DNA from: Balamuthia mandrillaris
Lineage: Eukaryota > Discosea > Longamoebia > Balamuthiidae
Direction: 5' to 3'
Length of the DNA: 59,249 bases
Assembly (NCBI GenBank): GCA_031835245.1
Contig: JAVKOQ010000320.1
Location: 1 to 59,249, forward strand
Positions 21,352 through 32,811 of the stretch are shown here, piece by piece. Numbering within the stretch: the stretch's first letter is position 1; every line of letters starts with the position of its first letter. A program made the position numbers and the translations under genes. The notes under the pieces were generated by a model. It had not been told where the DNA came from. It worked only from the letters and a program-made list of their open reading frames with translations, and ran no database searches.

Positions 21352-24300
21352 TCAGATGGACATGTCCAACAGGAAAACGCCGGAACGAAGCTTTTCGACG
21401 GTGTTCCACCCATCTATGAGCTCCAACTCGGCATAAAGTTCTGTCAGTTTCTCCGTCAACGAACTGTCTGGCCGTTCCATAACCCATGCCACTCCTATCC
21501 GTTCCACTTCTTCCTCTTCTTCTTTTTCTTTGGTCTGTTCTGATTCCGGTTCTATATCCGTTTTGTCTTCTCTCCTTTCTTCGTGTTCTTTTTCTTTCTC
21601 CTTGTCTTTCTCCGTTTCCTTCTCCTTTTGTTGTTGCTGCTGTTGTTGAAGTTTCTTTTTCATCTTCCAACTTCGTTGCTGCTGCTTCCAAGTTTTCTCT
21701 TGAGCTACAACGTTATTCCAAGAAGCCATCACAAACGTGGCTCGAGAGTTGTTGTCTTTGGGCGGCGCAGAGCAATAGCGATAGCCCAAATACATTCGAG
21801 TGGTCTTTTGGTGGTCTCCTTCTGCTAATTCGTTGTCATAGGAAGATGAAGGGACAACAGTGTAGAGAGAGACCACTTTATCTACGTTGTTGTATGTCTT
21901 TAGGAACCATGGGTAAGGTTGTGCAGCGTAGGTCAAAGCTTGTTTGTTGTGGTCGCTGTGATTGTAGGCAAGATAGCGCCCATCAGAGTAGGAGCGAAGA
22001 GTCACCGAGCCGTCATTTTGGTAGTCCATAAACCATCGACTAAATGACTTGGCCACAGCTTGAAATATTAAACGTTAATAACGAGAAAATCACAAGAAGA
22101 AAAAAAAAAACAATGGTAACAAGACGTTTCACGAGCCAAAGTCAGTATCAAGAACCGAACCTGTGTTGGGAGTCAAGCGAAGAGGTCCAGGACCCTTCGG
22201 ATAGAGGTAACCACCATGCAACGTCCTTAGATGCACAATATTGTGCACCATCGTTACTGTCCACCGTTCGAAGGAGCGCAATGCATTTCTCGCTCCAATA
22301 TACAGCTGATGGTTTCTGCTGACGCACAGCCATTTGCCTTGTGGATAGGTTCTCAAGCCGATGCAGTCACCCTCTTTGATAACCACCCATTCCCACAAGC
22401 AACACAGGTCTCGCCTCGTGAAAACTTGATCCTTTTCATCGTCGTAGCATAAATACTTGCGATGCACGTCTTGAACGACCACCAAAGAACTATTCTCGGC
22501 CACTGCTTCTCGTTGTTTTTCTGGTGATTGTTTGGAAGCAGAAGAGTTGCTACGTCTTCTTTTGTTGGCTATTCGCACTTCCCACAACTCGGCTGCGCTG
22601 ATGGTGGTTGCATTAACATTGACAACGCTCTGAGCAAGACCGTTCTTTCCATCCAATGCTAAGTTGGTGGCTAGGGAGAGATTACTTTGATGGCGAAGAC
22701 TGCTGGAAAGGAAAGTCTTGTAATTGCTGCCAAAAGCAACTTGCTTCCCATCGACGAGAGCAAGATCGGTAGGATGGTTGCTGAGGCCTGTTCCTGCTGC
22801 AAACCATGATAGCCATGAGGCTCTGCCCAATGACAAACTTTGGAAGAATATAGTTAGCAGACGGGAGCGGAAAAGAAGAAACAAAGAATCAGAAACGAGA
22901 AAATGTGTGAAGAAGAGGGCAGGTGATGGATACTTTTTGGTAAAAGGTTTTGGCTTCATGCCACGAGTACCAAACAGCCTTTCAAAGGCAGTGCCGCTTC
23001 CTTTTCGTTGTTGTTGAACATTGTTGGCAGACGCAACAGCGTTTTCGCTCCTTGTTGCTTCGCCCCATTGATATTGATATTGACAGGAATGTTGTGAGGA
23101 AGAAGGAGATGACGTACTTGCCGTATAAACAACAGAAGAAGACAGAGAAGACGGGTCAGAAAACTTGCGCTGTTGCGAAGGATGGTGCTTAGAATGGGTG
23201 GATACAATTTCTTGGCTCGAAGCGTGACGTGGTGATATCGAACAAAAGTTGGAGCCAGAAGAAGGTGAAGAACGAGAAGAATAAGCAGATGGCAAACTCA
23301 AGGCGGTGGTTGGAGAGAGATGAAGCGCATCCACGGATTTCGACTTCGCTGCTTCATCGTTCTCAGCATCGCACTGCGTTTCTTCCGTAGCCTCATTCGC
23401 GCCAGACGCATTGAAGCTTCGAGACCGTTTTCTTATTTTTGTTCGTAGCGAGTGCAAAGAAAAATGTTTACGGGTCGATGAAGAGGAGGAAGACGAAGGG
23501 GAGGAAATCGGTTCCTTCTTGGATTCTTCTTTCTCTTTTTCTTCTTTTGGTATTTGCAACTGAATGCTGCATTTCCTCAAGTCTATTCCCTTTCCTTCTC
23601 TTCTGTCTGCTTCTGCCTCTTCTGTCTGTTCTACATTGTCAGAAGGGTTAGCGTCTTCCACGTTATCTTCCATCGATATCTCTTCACAAATGCTAAATTC
23701 TGAGGTCTCATTAGCATCGCTTGGTGACGTTCCTTCCTCTTCCGTTTCCTCCTCATCTTCACTCTCGGTTGTGCTGTAACTACTTTCATCGCTATCTTCT
23801 TCAGCTTCTACGTCATCATCGTCATCCTCATCGTCGTAAATTCCAGTAGATAAACGAGAACCTCTTCTCATGAGCTCATAAAACTCAGTTGTGCCTCTGC
23901 GTTTCAACTTTGGTGTGACCACAACATCGGCAGAGCCGTCTTCCTCCTCTTTTTCTTTGATAGCTTCACTTTCGCTTTGCGCTATGACCGAAACTAGGAT
24001 TCCGTCATGTGTTGCGCGAATGGTTTTCTCGTAATTGTTACGTTCATTGGTTTCAGTTAATATGTTCTTCTCCCAGGATCGTCGCAGTTCGCGTTCTCTC
24101 TGATTAGATGAAAACGACGAACAAGACAAAGGAGGAGATGTCGAAGGAGAAGATGAAGTAGCAGTGGCAGATGAAGAAGCAGTAGAAGAAGCAGACACAG
24201 AAGAAGAAGAAGAAGAAGAAGAAGAAGAAGAAGAAGAAGAAGAAGAAGAAGAAGAAGAAGAAGAAGAAGAAGAAGAAGAAGAAGGAGAAGAAGAACATCC

Positions 24301-27300
24301 ATGAGCTTTCTGGATGTGATGATGTTGTTGCTGTAGCCACCTATCTGCAATATGTTTGTCCTGGTTGTTGTCTTCTTTGTGTCCTACCTCTGCGATAAAA
24401 TTGGAAGTTACAGAGTTTGTTTGCGGCCGGTGATGCAACCGTTTGGTGAGCCTTTGTCTGACAGCGGAGAACGGTTTAAACTTCTTAGCGCCTCTACTTC
24501 CTGCTTCCAACAATGAATGGTGAGGATGAGCGAACAAGCCGCTGGTATGCATTCGTTTTGTGTTACCAAACGATGCATCCGAGAAGCGCGTGGTGCGTTT
24601 TCCTTTCTCCTCTTCATTTCTCTTCTCCACGTCGTTTGCTGCTTTGGATGAATGCTCCAACAGACTGCTGTGTAAGACCTGGATATGTTTGCTTTCGATG
24701 CGTTTCATTTTTTGTTGAAAGTGTTGCTCCCATTGAGCACACCGAAGTTCAAGACCGTCTCTGCCGCGAATGCTTTCCAGGTTGCGTAATGCTTCCAGTT
24801 TCATTATTGCTGCCACAATACTTCCAAGCTTTTTCTTTCTAGTCTGGTGATGCGAAGAAGAGGAAGAGGGAGGTGCCTCTTGTTCAGCAAGGTTTGGTTC
24901 TTTCTCATGTTCTTCATTATTGCTTTGGTACGTGTCTTCTGTTGTAGTTGTTGTTGGGGCGCCTTCAGTTGATTGTAGGAGATTCAGTGTATGGCAAATG
25001 GTAATAACATCGTCCACTTCGGTCTGGTACCGTGGCTTCATTTTTTTGGGTTTTGCCATTAGAGCCCAGTAAAACTCTTTCCATGCTCTCATCCACAATC
25101 TCCCTATAGTATTGTTGTTTCAGTGTAAGGAGAGGTTGTTGAAGAAAAGATAGACATGTGACTTACCACGTGTTTCGTCTCTGCTACGTCCATCAAATGC
25201 AAAGGATTGTGGGCCAGCAGAGAAGTAAGGAGAAGTCATGGACCAGTCGCAAATAGCCTGAGCCAGCTGCAAACGAGACTCTCGCAACAGTCGTCTCTCC
25301 AACGGCCCCAACGTTTTGCGTTTCTGCAACATTTTAATGCCTTCTGAGAAGTACTCAACACACGAACGGAAATCATCCATTCTCTCGTAACTTCGTGGTT
25401 GAACAGGACTTCTGTTGATAGAAGACGAAGGTGCAGTGGGTTCTTGCACTTCCAAATTGTCCAAAGAGTTGTTGATGATATTGGTTTCAGCTGAAAGTTC
25501 GGTTACTGGGTGTTGCACAAAAGAGAAGGAACCCGAGGTGGACAAGTAAGGATGGAAGGCATCTTCTCGTGTCTTATCCTCTTCCTCCTCGCATAACATC
25601 ACCAATTTATGACTCACTTTACCTATATAAATTTGAAATGGGATAAGCAACAAGAAGGTAGGAAGGAGAAAGGAAAACAGAGCATAGTAGAAAGAGAGCA
25701 AAGAAGATAAAGCAGAGAGAACCGAGCAATAAAAGTGTAGGAACACTATCCGGGATGCTAGAAAGCGCCAATAACAACTTTTCTTTGGCAAAGTTGAGAA
25801 GGCGCTTGACCTTTCCTCTGGTGGTAGGGTCCAGGTCATAATCTCCTCGGCTCCGCGACTTGTCCGCCAACTTTTGGGCTTTGAGCCACAATGCTTGCCC
25901 CTCCGATCCTGCTATCAAATGCATGTGTTTTACTTTGACCTCCAAATCGAGTAAATGTGGATCGACTATTTCATACTTCTCGGTTAGTTGCAAAAGAAGA
26001 GAATGAGGACAGAAGAAAGCAAGCGACCAAAGAAGGTCGAAGAAAAACATACGCCACTCGTAAGGGTGTGGAACAGCAGCTGGAGGAGAGCCGTTAAGGG
26101 CATCATAAATGGCAGGCACATCTGCAACAGTGATGCCCAACATGCTACATAATCGTCGGAAGAATAAACCTTGAAACAAGAAAGGTCGAGTTCGATCCTT
26201 GCAACGCAGCTCTTCTTTCGTAAAGGCAAGATTTCCAAATTTGGCGCGAATGCAGCATTTTAGAGGCAACAACCAGCGTAGGTTCGTCTTTAGCAGCCTA
26301 TCATAAGAGCTATCCAAGTCGCTTCTGTTCCGTTTCTCAAGAAGAACATCTTCGTTCACTTTTTCGTTTCTCTCCCGTCTTTCCTTCTCTTGGACTGCTA
26401 CCCAAATATAATACTCCAATCCTCCTTCTAACTTTTCATCTTCGCTTTCTGCTTTTTCTTCGTCTTCTCCTTCTTCTTTGTTTTGTGCTTGTCTCTTTTC
26501 TGCTCCTTCCGCATCACGTGGAAAGTCAGGAGGAGTATTAGATGTCCAAAAGTGGTGCGAATATGTAGAATGACCTGAAAACAAATTAAAAAGTTGCAGC
26601 ACCAACTGCCGATAAGGCTCTGAGGATGGCACTTTCAGTGCTTTCATCTTTTCTCGCAATAAGGCACGAATGATATTTTTACAAACTCTAGCTGCCATCT
26701 TGATACAAATAATAATCAGTTTGAAAATCAAATGAACCCAAAAGCAAGCAACAAATAAAGCAAATAAACGAACTACGTAAAGATGAGAGAGAACAAACCT
26801 CTGTGAAAAGAAGAGAGCTATACTTCCACATACAACCCGAAGAATGTGGTTCTTTCAAAAGAAGGTGACGCACCAGGCCAAGATATCGTCGGTTGATTCC
26901 ATGCGTATGCATTTGATGCAAAACGTTGTTGATCTGTCTGTTGAGCATCTCCACAGAGGTAGCATCTTTCAACACTTCTGCATGACGGGAAGTAAAAGTA
27001 GGACGGGATAACGACGCTGCCCTTGAAGTTGGAGTGTTGGGTGTATCTCCTCCGAATATACTTCTACATTCAGCGCAATAACGACGGTACTTTGGTTTTG
27101 AAACAAGTTTAAAATATGAGAGAAAAGAAGTGTAGTAAAACTTGAGAGTGAAAAGGATAAAGAGTGAGGACAGAGGGAGGATGAGAGAGAACATACTGTT
27201 CCTTTGAAGCGCTCTTTGTCGCTTTGGCACATCTTCCGAACGTCTTGAACAAAGTTTGGAATGATAACATCGACTAAATTTCTTGTGGCTTCTGTAACTT

Positions 27301-29575
27301 CGTCGTTGTGAGTTCTCCAGTTAGGATCTTTGGCTTGCCATCCACTGTACGCATCTGAGCTCAATGGTACTTTGTTGCACACCACTAATTCTGGGCGAAG
27401 CATTTTGAAGAAGACTGAACGAGGTTCTGCGACAGGAAAATAGGCAGAGGCCACTTCGGTACTCTCTGGACAGTAGACGCGACTAAAGTCCACTAGATAA
27501 AAGCGACCATCCGCTCCCCAGTGCCCTTCTATGTCTCCACACGCGTATAGAGTTACATTCTTCACGATGTGAGGTTTCAGGTTGAGCCGTTGGAAAATGT
27601 TTGATAAGCACTCGTTGAATACTTCGTAGTCAGCATGAACTGTCCTTCCCGCATCATGGGAGCTATTGATGTTCAATCAAATGCATGGTTAACACATGAA
27701 GGTTGAGGAAGTGAGAAGAAAGGACAGGAAGAGAGCAAAGAAATGAATGAGATAAAAGGTACCCATAGCAGATGGTTTTGTGAGAGATAGGGAGGATCGA
27801 AACAGCTGTCAATCGAAAGCCACGGTAGTCTACAATGGTCATAAGAGGAACGAATATCCCTTCTGCTGCTGCCTCAGCATCCACAATCCTCGCCAATGAG
27901 CGTAGTTCATGAGCCGCTACAAATGATGGTCGAATAAGAACAAGCAATATGGGCAATTAGCAACCAAACAAAACAACCAACATTAGACACGAAACGACAA
28001 CGAGAAACTAGCAGACATACCTGCTTTCATTGCATTGGTGTCGTTGGGATGACTAAATCCATACATCCAGCAACCAGATTTGTATTCCGTATCCACAGCA
28101 AACTTGAAGAGCATGCCTCTGCATTGGTACTTCTCTCCTCCTGCAACGCCGCCCATTCTTAATGGCTTTATGGTCTTATCATCGTACGGGAGAAAACGCT
28201 CACTGATGATGATACGACCATAAACTTCAGCTGCATGCTGAAAGTGTGTTGTTCAAAACAGAAACAAACAAGAATGTATGAGAAAGCAACGAAGGAAAAT
28301 GAGGGGAAAACAAAAGACTAAAAGAAAAAAGAAAAGCAAAGAAAGACATATCATGGGCCAGATAAGCTAGTTTAGAGTATTTGTCCTCGTTATCTTCCAG
28401 AGCAAGCATGGCCTGGAAATGTTTATTCCAAAGACTGTTGTCTAACCCATCAAATTGCCGTGTATCGTTCCTATTCATGTCATGCAACGCTTGCCATCGT
28501 CTCGCACGTTTACCTCTGTCTCTGCGACTCTTTGAAGTGGCGCTATTGTATGGAAATAATGTTGAGCTGGCCCCTTGCTCCTCCTTTTTGTTGTTGTTGC
28601 TATTCTTTCTCCTTGTTCTTCTTTTCCTTCTTCTTTCTTTTGTAGTTGAATTGGGGGAAGAAGAGGATGTTGAGTCTTTTCTGACCCGTGTTGTAGTCTC
28701 GGAGCAAGAAGTGGAAGCAGAGGAATATGAATAAGAAGAAGAGGAAGAGCTTAAGCTTGCTCTTATCGTGGTCTTTTGATGGTCAACCTGAACAACTTCT
28801 TCGTAGCCATCCACCTCGGAGTCCGCTTGCAAAAGCGCGAAAGAAGTTTTTGGCGTTGTTGCTGACTTGAAAGCATCATCACGTTCATGGTCGAACGAGG
28901 GATACACTTCGTAGCTCACGTTGTTTTCAGTTTCTTCTTCTGCAGCGTACATAGGTTGCTTTTGAGTGACCGCGTTGCTTGAACCGAATAACGAAAGCTT
29001 TGCTGAAGAGGAGGAAGTAGAAACGGAAGCAGAAGAAGAAAAGGAAGAGGGGCAGATTTCATAGCCACCTTCTTCCTCCGTCGCTGAGGAGTCCGACTCA
29101 GCAACATGGACTTGCGGTTGTGTTGTCGTCACATTGTTGAGGGGCTTTGGTTTCTGCAGTGGTTGTGGTTGTTGTTGCGAGGGAAGTGCTACGAGCGAAC
29201 GGTGAACCATCGGTTCGTAGGTATGTTCCGCGTAGACGTCAGCCTCCTCATCTCTTTCTTCTGCTGTGGCTCCCAAACCCTTGGTTGTCGATGGGGTCGC
29301 AACAACAACGCTGCTCAATTGGGTTTTAGAATAAAAGAGAGGAGAAAAAAGAGGAAGTGATAAAAGCAGTAAACAAAGATTTAAAAAAGAAGAGGTCGTT
29401 ACCTAGTGCTCGATTGGACGGAATCCGCAACTTCTGGGGTAGAAGTAGCAGCAGATGGCCGTGCATGTGGTTCGGAAGCCAGCAAGCACCTTTCTAACTC
29501 TGCAAGTTCCCTTCTTTTCCGCTCTATCTGAGCGAGCAACTCTTGTCTTCTGCTTGCCGCTTCTTCCTCCTCCAT
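21352..29575 (-). CDS. giant CLU-domain protein with C-terminal fascin-like repeats
   Basis: ATG 29575 begins MEEEEAASRRQELLAQIERK, a short coiled coil. A Ser/Glu-rich region follows, then a CLU-like block: YGFSHPNDTNAMKAAAHELR, IFVPLMTIVDYRGFRL, LKPHIVKNVTLYACGDIEGH, WGADGRFYLVDFSRVYCPE, MHTHGINRRYLGLVRHLL. These match the CLU/CLUH core (mitochondrial clustering, mRNA binding) including HGIN.RYLG. The next region (~26730-25000) has alpha-helical repeats. A long Ser/Glu-rich insert with a ~25-Ser run (~24200-24285) precedes two beta-trefoil, fascin-like blocks (CLWEWVVIKEGDCIGLRTYP; DYQNDGSVTLRSYSDGRYLA). At least ten introns are inferred. The split into one gene is inferred from continuous phase and lack of intervening starts; it could be two genes divided near 25100. 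Confidence 0.68.
24200..24290. repeat. coding (GAA)n/(TTC)n trinucleotide tract
   Basis: About thirty near-perfect AAG/GAA units on the plus strand are translated on the minus strand as poly-Ser inside the CLU-domain gene. The tract is probably length-variable. Confidence 0.9.
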
Positions 29576-29847
29576 TGTTGTTTGTTGTTTTTTTTTTTTT
29601 TCGCGTGCTATCTCTTCGGCCTCTGGTTTCCTTTGTCGACGGAAATGACGTGAAGTTTCACGTCGTCATGGAAATCTTGTTCAATCTTGTTTTTTTACAC
29701 CATGACGACACGAACAGAAAAAAAAAAGCGAACGACGCACAAAGAAAGACAGGAAAGAGTTTACGTTACGCTGAAAAAAAAAAAAACAACAAACAACAAT
29801 GGAGGAGGAAGAAGCGGCAAGCAGAAGACAAGAGTTGCTCGCTCAGA
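29527..29847. repeat. inverted duplication of the CLU gene start exon
   Basis: Plus-strand 29775-29847 (poly-A, CAACAAACAACA, ATG, then 46 further bases) is an exact reverse-complement copy of 29601-29527 except for the poly-A length (12 versus 14). Similarity fades beyond both arms. The arms are separated by ~173 bp, giving two divergent copies of the same 5'UTR, start codon and first 16 codons. Confidence 0.95.
29647..29664. promoter_or_regulatory. palindromic TGACGT-type element
   Basis: GACGTGAA-GT-TTCACGTC is a perfect 8-bp inverted repeat with a 2-bp spacer, extended by T at 29646. It lies in the gap between the two inverted start-exon copies, about 70 bp upstream of ATG 29575. It resembles CRE/bZIP half-sites (TGACGT). 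A role as a shared upstream site is inferred. Confidence 0.45.
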
Positions 29848-29981
29848 ACGCGGAGAGAAGGGAAGAAGAGAACACACCGGATTTGATTTGCGTGGGAGTC
29901 GAAGAGGCTAATCGAAAAAAAAAATACAATCAGTCGAACAAAACTATGGACATATATATACTTAGTAGAAAAACTCAATGA
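29799..29981 (+). pseudogene. divergent copy of the CLU gene first exon
   Basis: A 60-codon ORF starts MEEEEAASRRQELLAQ, identical to the CLU protein start, then diverges (NAERREEENTPDLICVG) and runs into the 3' end of the SIMPL-domain gene on the other strand. It has no recognisable continuation. It is probably a by-product of the inverted duplication, but could be transcribed. Confidence 0.4.
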
Positions 29982-30777
29982 CTACTGTAGCGCTGACTTC
30001 TTGCTGCCCGCCAACAACGGGTGTCGTTGCCAGCAAGTTGGCCCCTCCTTGCGCCTCGGCGGCTGCCGAGAACAGCGGGATGGGTCTCGGGAAGAACAAA
30101 TTTCCGATCTGCACCGACGCCACTCCCCTTGACTCCAGCTCCAACGCATCCAACACGATCATGGCCTGGTCCTTGGCGTTCTCCACGGCTCGTTGCAAGG
30201 CCAGCTCTTTCGCCTCGGCTGTGGCTTGGTCCGAGGCCACCACATTCAACGAGTCGATGCGAGTGGCACCGGCTTGCACCGCTCCGTCGATAATCTCTCC
30301 CACTTGATCGATTTCGACCACTCGGAAGCTTATCAGGTTGGTCGCTACGTAGCCCAACACTTCAACGGACTGTGGCGGCGGCGGGAAAATCGTTGTAGAG
30401 AACGGATCCGGTGGAGGAAGAATGGCGTCCAGAGAGATGCGAACGGTTTGGAGGTTCTCGATGCCCTCTTGTTCTTGCAGAAACTCTGTGAGGTTGGAAG
30501 AGAGCTGAGCTGCTTGTTGGATGGCGTCCGCCGCGCTTTCGTTGGAGCGAACCTCCACCCCGAGCACGATTTCGGTGATGTTGGCGGCAGCGTTGGCCGT
30601 TCCCTCTCCAGTCACGGTCAGTATTCGGTCCGTAGTCGGCGCGGTAGTGTCAGTATCGTTGTTGTTGTCAGTATCGTTGCCGTTTGCTTCATCTTCTTGA
30701 GCGTAGACGGTGGATGAAGGCAGCAACAAGCAAGAGGCAAGAAGCACCGTCAACAGTAGAAGGCAAATCTTTTTCAT
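29962..30777 (-). CDS. secreted SIMPL-domain (DUF541) protein
   Basis: The chosen ATG 30777 opens a clear signal peptide (MKKICLLLLTVLLASCLLL, cleavage after VYAQ). An open frame exists further upstream, but only this start gives an N-terminal secretion signal. After an Asp/Asn/Thr-rich linker the domain begins RILTVTGEGTANAAANITEI, the DUF541/SIMPL start. YVATNLISFRVVEIDQVGEI, then AGATRIDSLNV, AELALQRAVENAKDQA-like helices and a final VSATVVIEFFY strand follow. Bacterial SIMPL proteins are periplasmic, oligomeric and poorly characterised. No intron is visible and GC content is higher than in neighbours, so bacterial origin by transfer is possible but unproven. Confidence 0.85.
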   Translation of the reverse strand: MKKICLLLLTVLLASCLLLPSSTVYAQEDEANGNDTDNNNDTDTTAPTTDRILTVTGEGTANAAANITEIVLGVEVRSNESAADAIQQAAQLSSNLTEFLQEQEGIENLQTVRISLDAILPPPDPFSTTIFPPPPQSVEVLGYVATNLISFRVVEIDQVGEIIDGAVQAGATRIDSLNVVASDQATAEAKELALQRAVENAKDQAMIVLDALELESRGVASVQIGNLFFPRPIPLFSAAAEAQGGANLLATTPVVGGQQEVSATVVIEFFY

Positions 30778-31017
30778 CCTTGTCGTCGGGAGGCGGAGGA
30801 ACGCTGCTGGGCTTTGTTGCCGCGATGGTTGGGTTAGGTGCGATGGGGTGCAAGCAAAAGTATGTGCCCGTAGCAACTCTCTTGATGGTTTTTTTAATGA
30901 GCGTGTAAGCAGCGCAGCAAACAAGGCGAACGACAGTTCGTTTGCCGCGCACGGGGGCGAAATGGTAGCAGGTTCCACATCAGATGGCTGTGGATTTTCC
31001 CCCTTTGCCTCACGCGG

Positions 31018-31055
31018 TGGCGGTGGTGGTGGTGGTGGTGGTGGTGGTGGTGGTT
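31018..31055. repeat. (GGT)n microsatellite
   Basis: Twelve or so GGT/GGC units lie in the region upstream of the SIMPL gene. Confidence 0.9.
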
Positions 31056-31895
31056 GGGTTTGGTCTCGGCTGCTCTCCTCCTATCCCTCAGGCCTGGGTT
31101 ACAACTTGCTATCATCCGAACCCACCAAGCCTCCAGCTCCACACCAAAGTAGACCGGTGTCCGTCGACATTCTCTAAACTTGCTCGGCTGGCCGTACCCC
31201 CCCACGAGGGTTATCCCAGCCCACCCCAAAATGACCCGGTGCACCGTTCTCCCGGCATGCCTTCCCTTGTGTCTTTTTGAGATTGTGGTGGTGAACATGG
31301 AAGCTTCCACCAAGTTAAAGTGACTCTCATCCCACCTTTCGCTTCTTTCTCTGTCCTAGGCCTTTCTTTTGTGAGTTTCCCCCAGCAAATAGGGCACCAG
31401 CAGAACTAAAGACAAAAAGTTTGGAAGGATGCCGTGCTTGCTGGTTGGTCTTCCCTTCATTCGTTCATCCCAAGGATATTTCTTTGAGTTTGATTGGGCT
31501 TTCTTGATGCAAGGGTACCCCTTTCGTCCTTCTTTTTATCTAAAAGGAAAGCAATAGAAGCTCACCGAGGTTTCTTCGGGTTTGATGGGAACATTGTTGG
31601 TTCTCTCCTTTGTCGTTTTGGGGCAACTCCATGAGTTCCAGCGTTGTCATCTTTTAGACCACCACCTCCTTCGTTTCGTTGGAGTTTCTGACCATGCCAT
31701 CTAAAGCAAAGGGATTCAGCAGAGCATCATGTCTCATGCCACGGATTTTCGAGGTGGAACCCATGGGACTGCTTTCTCTCTCTTGTAGTTTCGCTGTGGA
31801 TTCGACAGGTGGTCATCTCGCTTTCACACCTCCTTCCTTTCCTCTCTTCTCCTTTGCACGTCTCTCCTGTCCGACTGACAAGCTCCTTCCAAAAC
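31056..31895. other. ~840-bp intergenic region
   Basis: This lies between divergent genes: SIMPL (minus) and the Dps-like gene (plus). It is of mixed composition with pyrimidine-rich stretches (31330-31700). No convincing coding frame was found; short ORFs on both strands lack domains or bias. It probably holds the upstream control region of the strongly biased Dps-like gene. Confidence 0.4.
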
Positions 31896-31896
31896 C

Positions 31897-31905
31897 TTTA
31901 TAAAG
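31897..31905 (+). promoter_or_regulatory. TATA-like box before the Dps-like gene
   Basis: TTTATAAAG lies ~100 bp before ATG 32000 and is followed by a pyrimidine-rich, then CAAACAATCC-repeat leader. This is the expected place for a core promoter of a strongly expressed gene. Confidence 0.4.
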
Positions 31906-31999
31906 GTCTGGCTTCTTTCTTTTCCTTCCTCTTCCTCGACCAACAAACAATCCAAACAAACAATCCAAGAAGCTTCTCTTTGCCTTCACCCATCGAACA

Positions 32000-32551
32000 A
32001 TGGCCGAATACAGACTGGAGTGCCAAGACATCAAGCCCAAGATAGGCATCGAGGAACAGACCTGCCACCACTGTGGAGACATGCTCTCCAAGCTCATTGC
32101 TGATGAGTTCGTGCTGATGACCAAGGCTGGCATCTGCAAGCACAACGTGCTGGGCAAGCGCAGGGAGATGCTCAAGGACCTTTTCAAGGAGTGCACCCTT
32201 ATGTTCTGCGAGGGCATGGAGAAGTCCTGCAAGGAGCTGAGGAACTTGGGCTACCGCGTGCCTCACATCCCCGAGAAGCTCCACCTTACCAGGATCTCTC
32301 CTTCCCCCAAGGGAGAGAAGTGGCCCGACGCGGACACCATGATCCAGAACCTGCTCGACGACTGCGAGAAGGTCACCCAGTACCTCTACAGGGATGCCAA
32401 GAAGTTGGACGAGACCTGCAAGTGCCCTGACATCAAGGACTTCTTGGCCGAGCTGATCAGGTGCCACAAGGAGATCTGCAAGAAGCTCCGTTGCCACCTC
32501 GAAAGGAAGGGAGGCAGCATGATGAGCAAGGGCTCTTCTTCCTACTATTAA
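32000..32551 (+). CDS. cysteine-rich Dps/ferritin-like protein
   Basis: A 183-residue intronless frame. The helix pattern follows Dps: CKHNVLGKRREMLKDLF aligns with the HWNV..P.F..LHELF helix, LRNLGYRVP with the IA.LG..P turn, and ADTMIQNLLDDCEKVTQYLY...DFLAELIRCHKEICKKLRCHL with the final helices. The ferroxidase ligands are not kept: both Dps His positions read Lys (47, 59), the Asp is Glu74 and the Glu is Lys78. Instead there are 13 cysteines (8, 22, 25, 46, 65, 70, 77, 122, 140, 142, 155, 160, 165), including CHHC and CKC. Codons are strongly G/C-ending, unlike neighbours, which implies high expression. The cage fold is inferred; function may be metal or redox related. Confidence 0.62.
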   Translation: MAEYRLECQDIKPKIGIEEQTCHHCGDMLSKLIADEFVLMTKAGICKHNVLGKRREMLKDLFKECTLMFCEGMEKSCKELRNLGYRVPHIPEKLHLTRISPSPKGEKWPDADTMIQNLLDDCEKVTQYLYRDAKKLDETCKCPDIKDFLAELIRCHKEICKKLRCHLERKGGSMMSKGSSSYY

Positions 32552-32811
32552 ACCGTAGGTTCAGAACCGTAATGGAGAACGAGAATAGTTGAGCACATAT
32601 GTGCTGGCTTCTTCCATCATCCGCATTACTCCGTTTTCCTCCTGAATAAATAAATAAGGAAATAATCAATTTAATACTTTCTTTTTTTAGTATATATGAC
32701 ATCACTTCCGGTTTTCGACCTCCGACATAATTTCATGTCGACACGATACTCAGGCACAAAAAAAAAAACCAAAAAAAAAAAAGAAAAAAGAAAGAAGCAA
32801 TAAAAAAAAAG

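Noticed and set aside
30193-30717. Plus-strand ORF opposite the SIMPL gene
   Set aside because: It lies antisense to a gene with signal peptide and domain, and shows no recognisable protein features.
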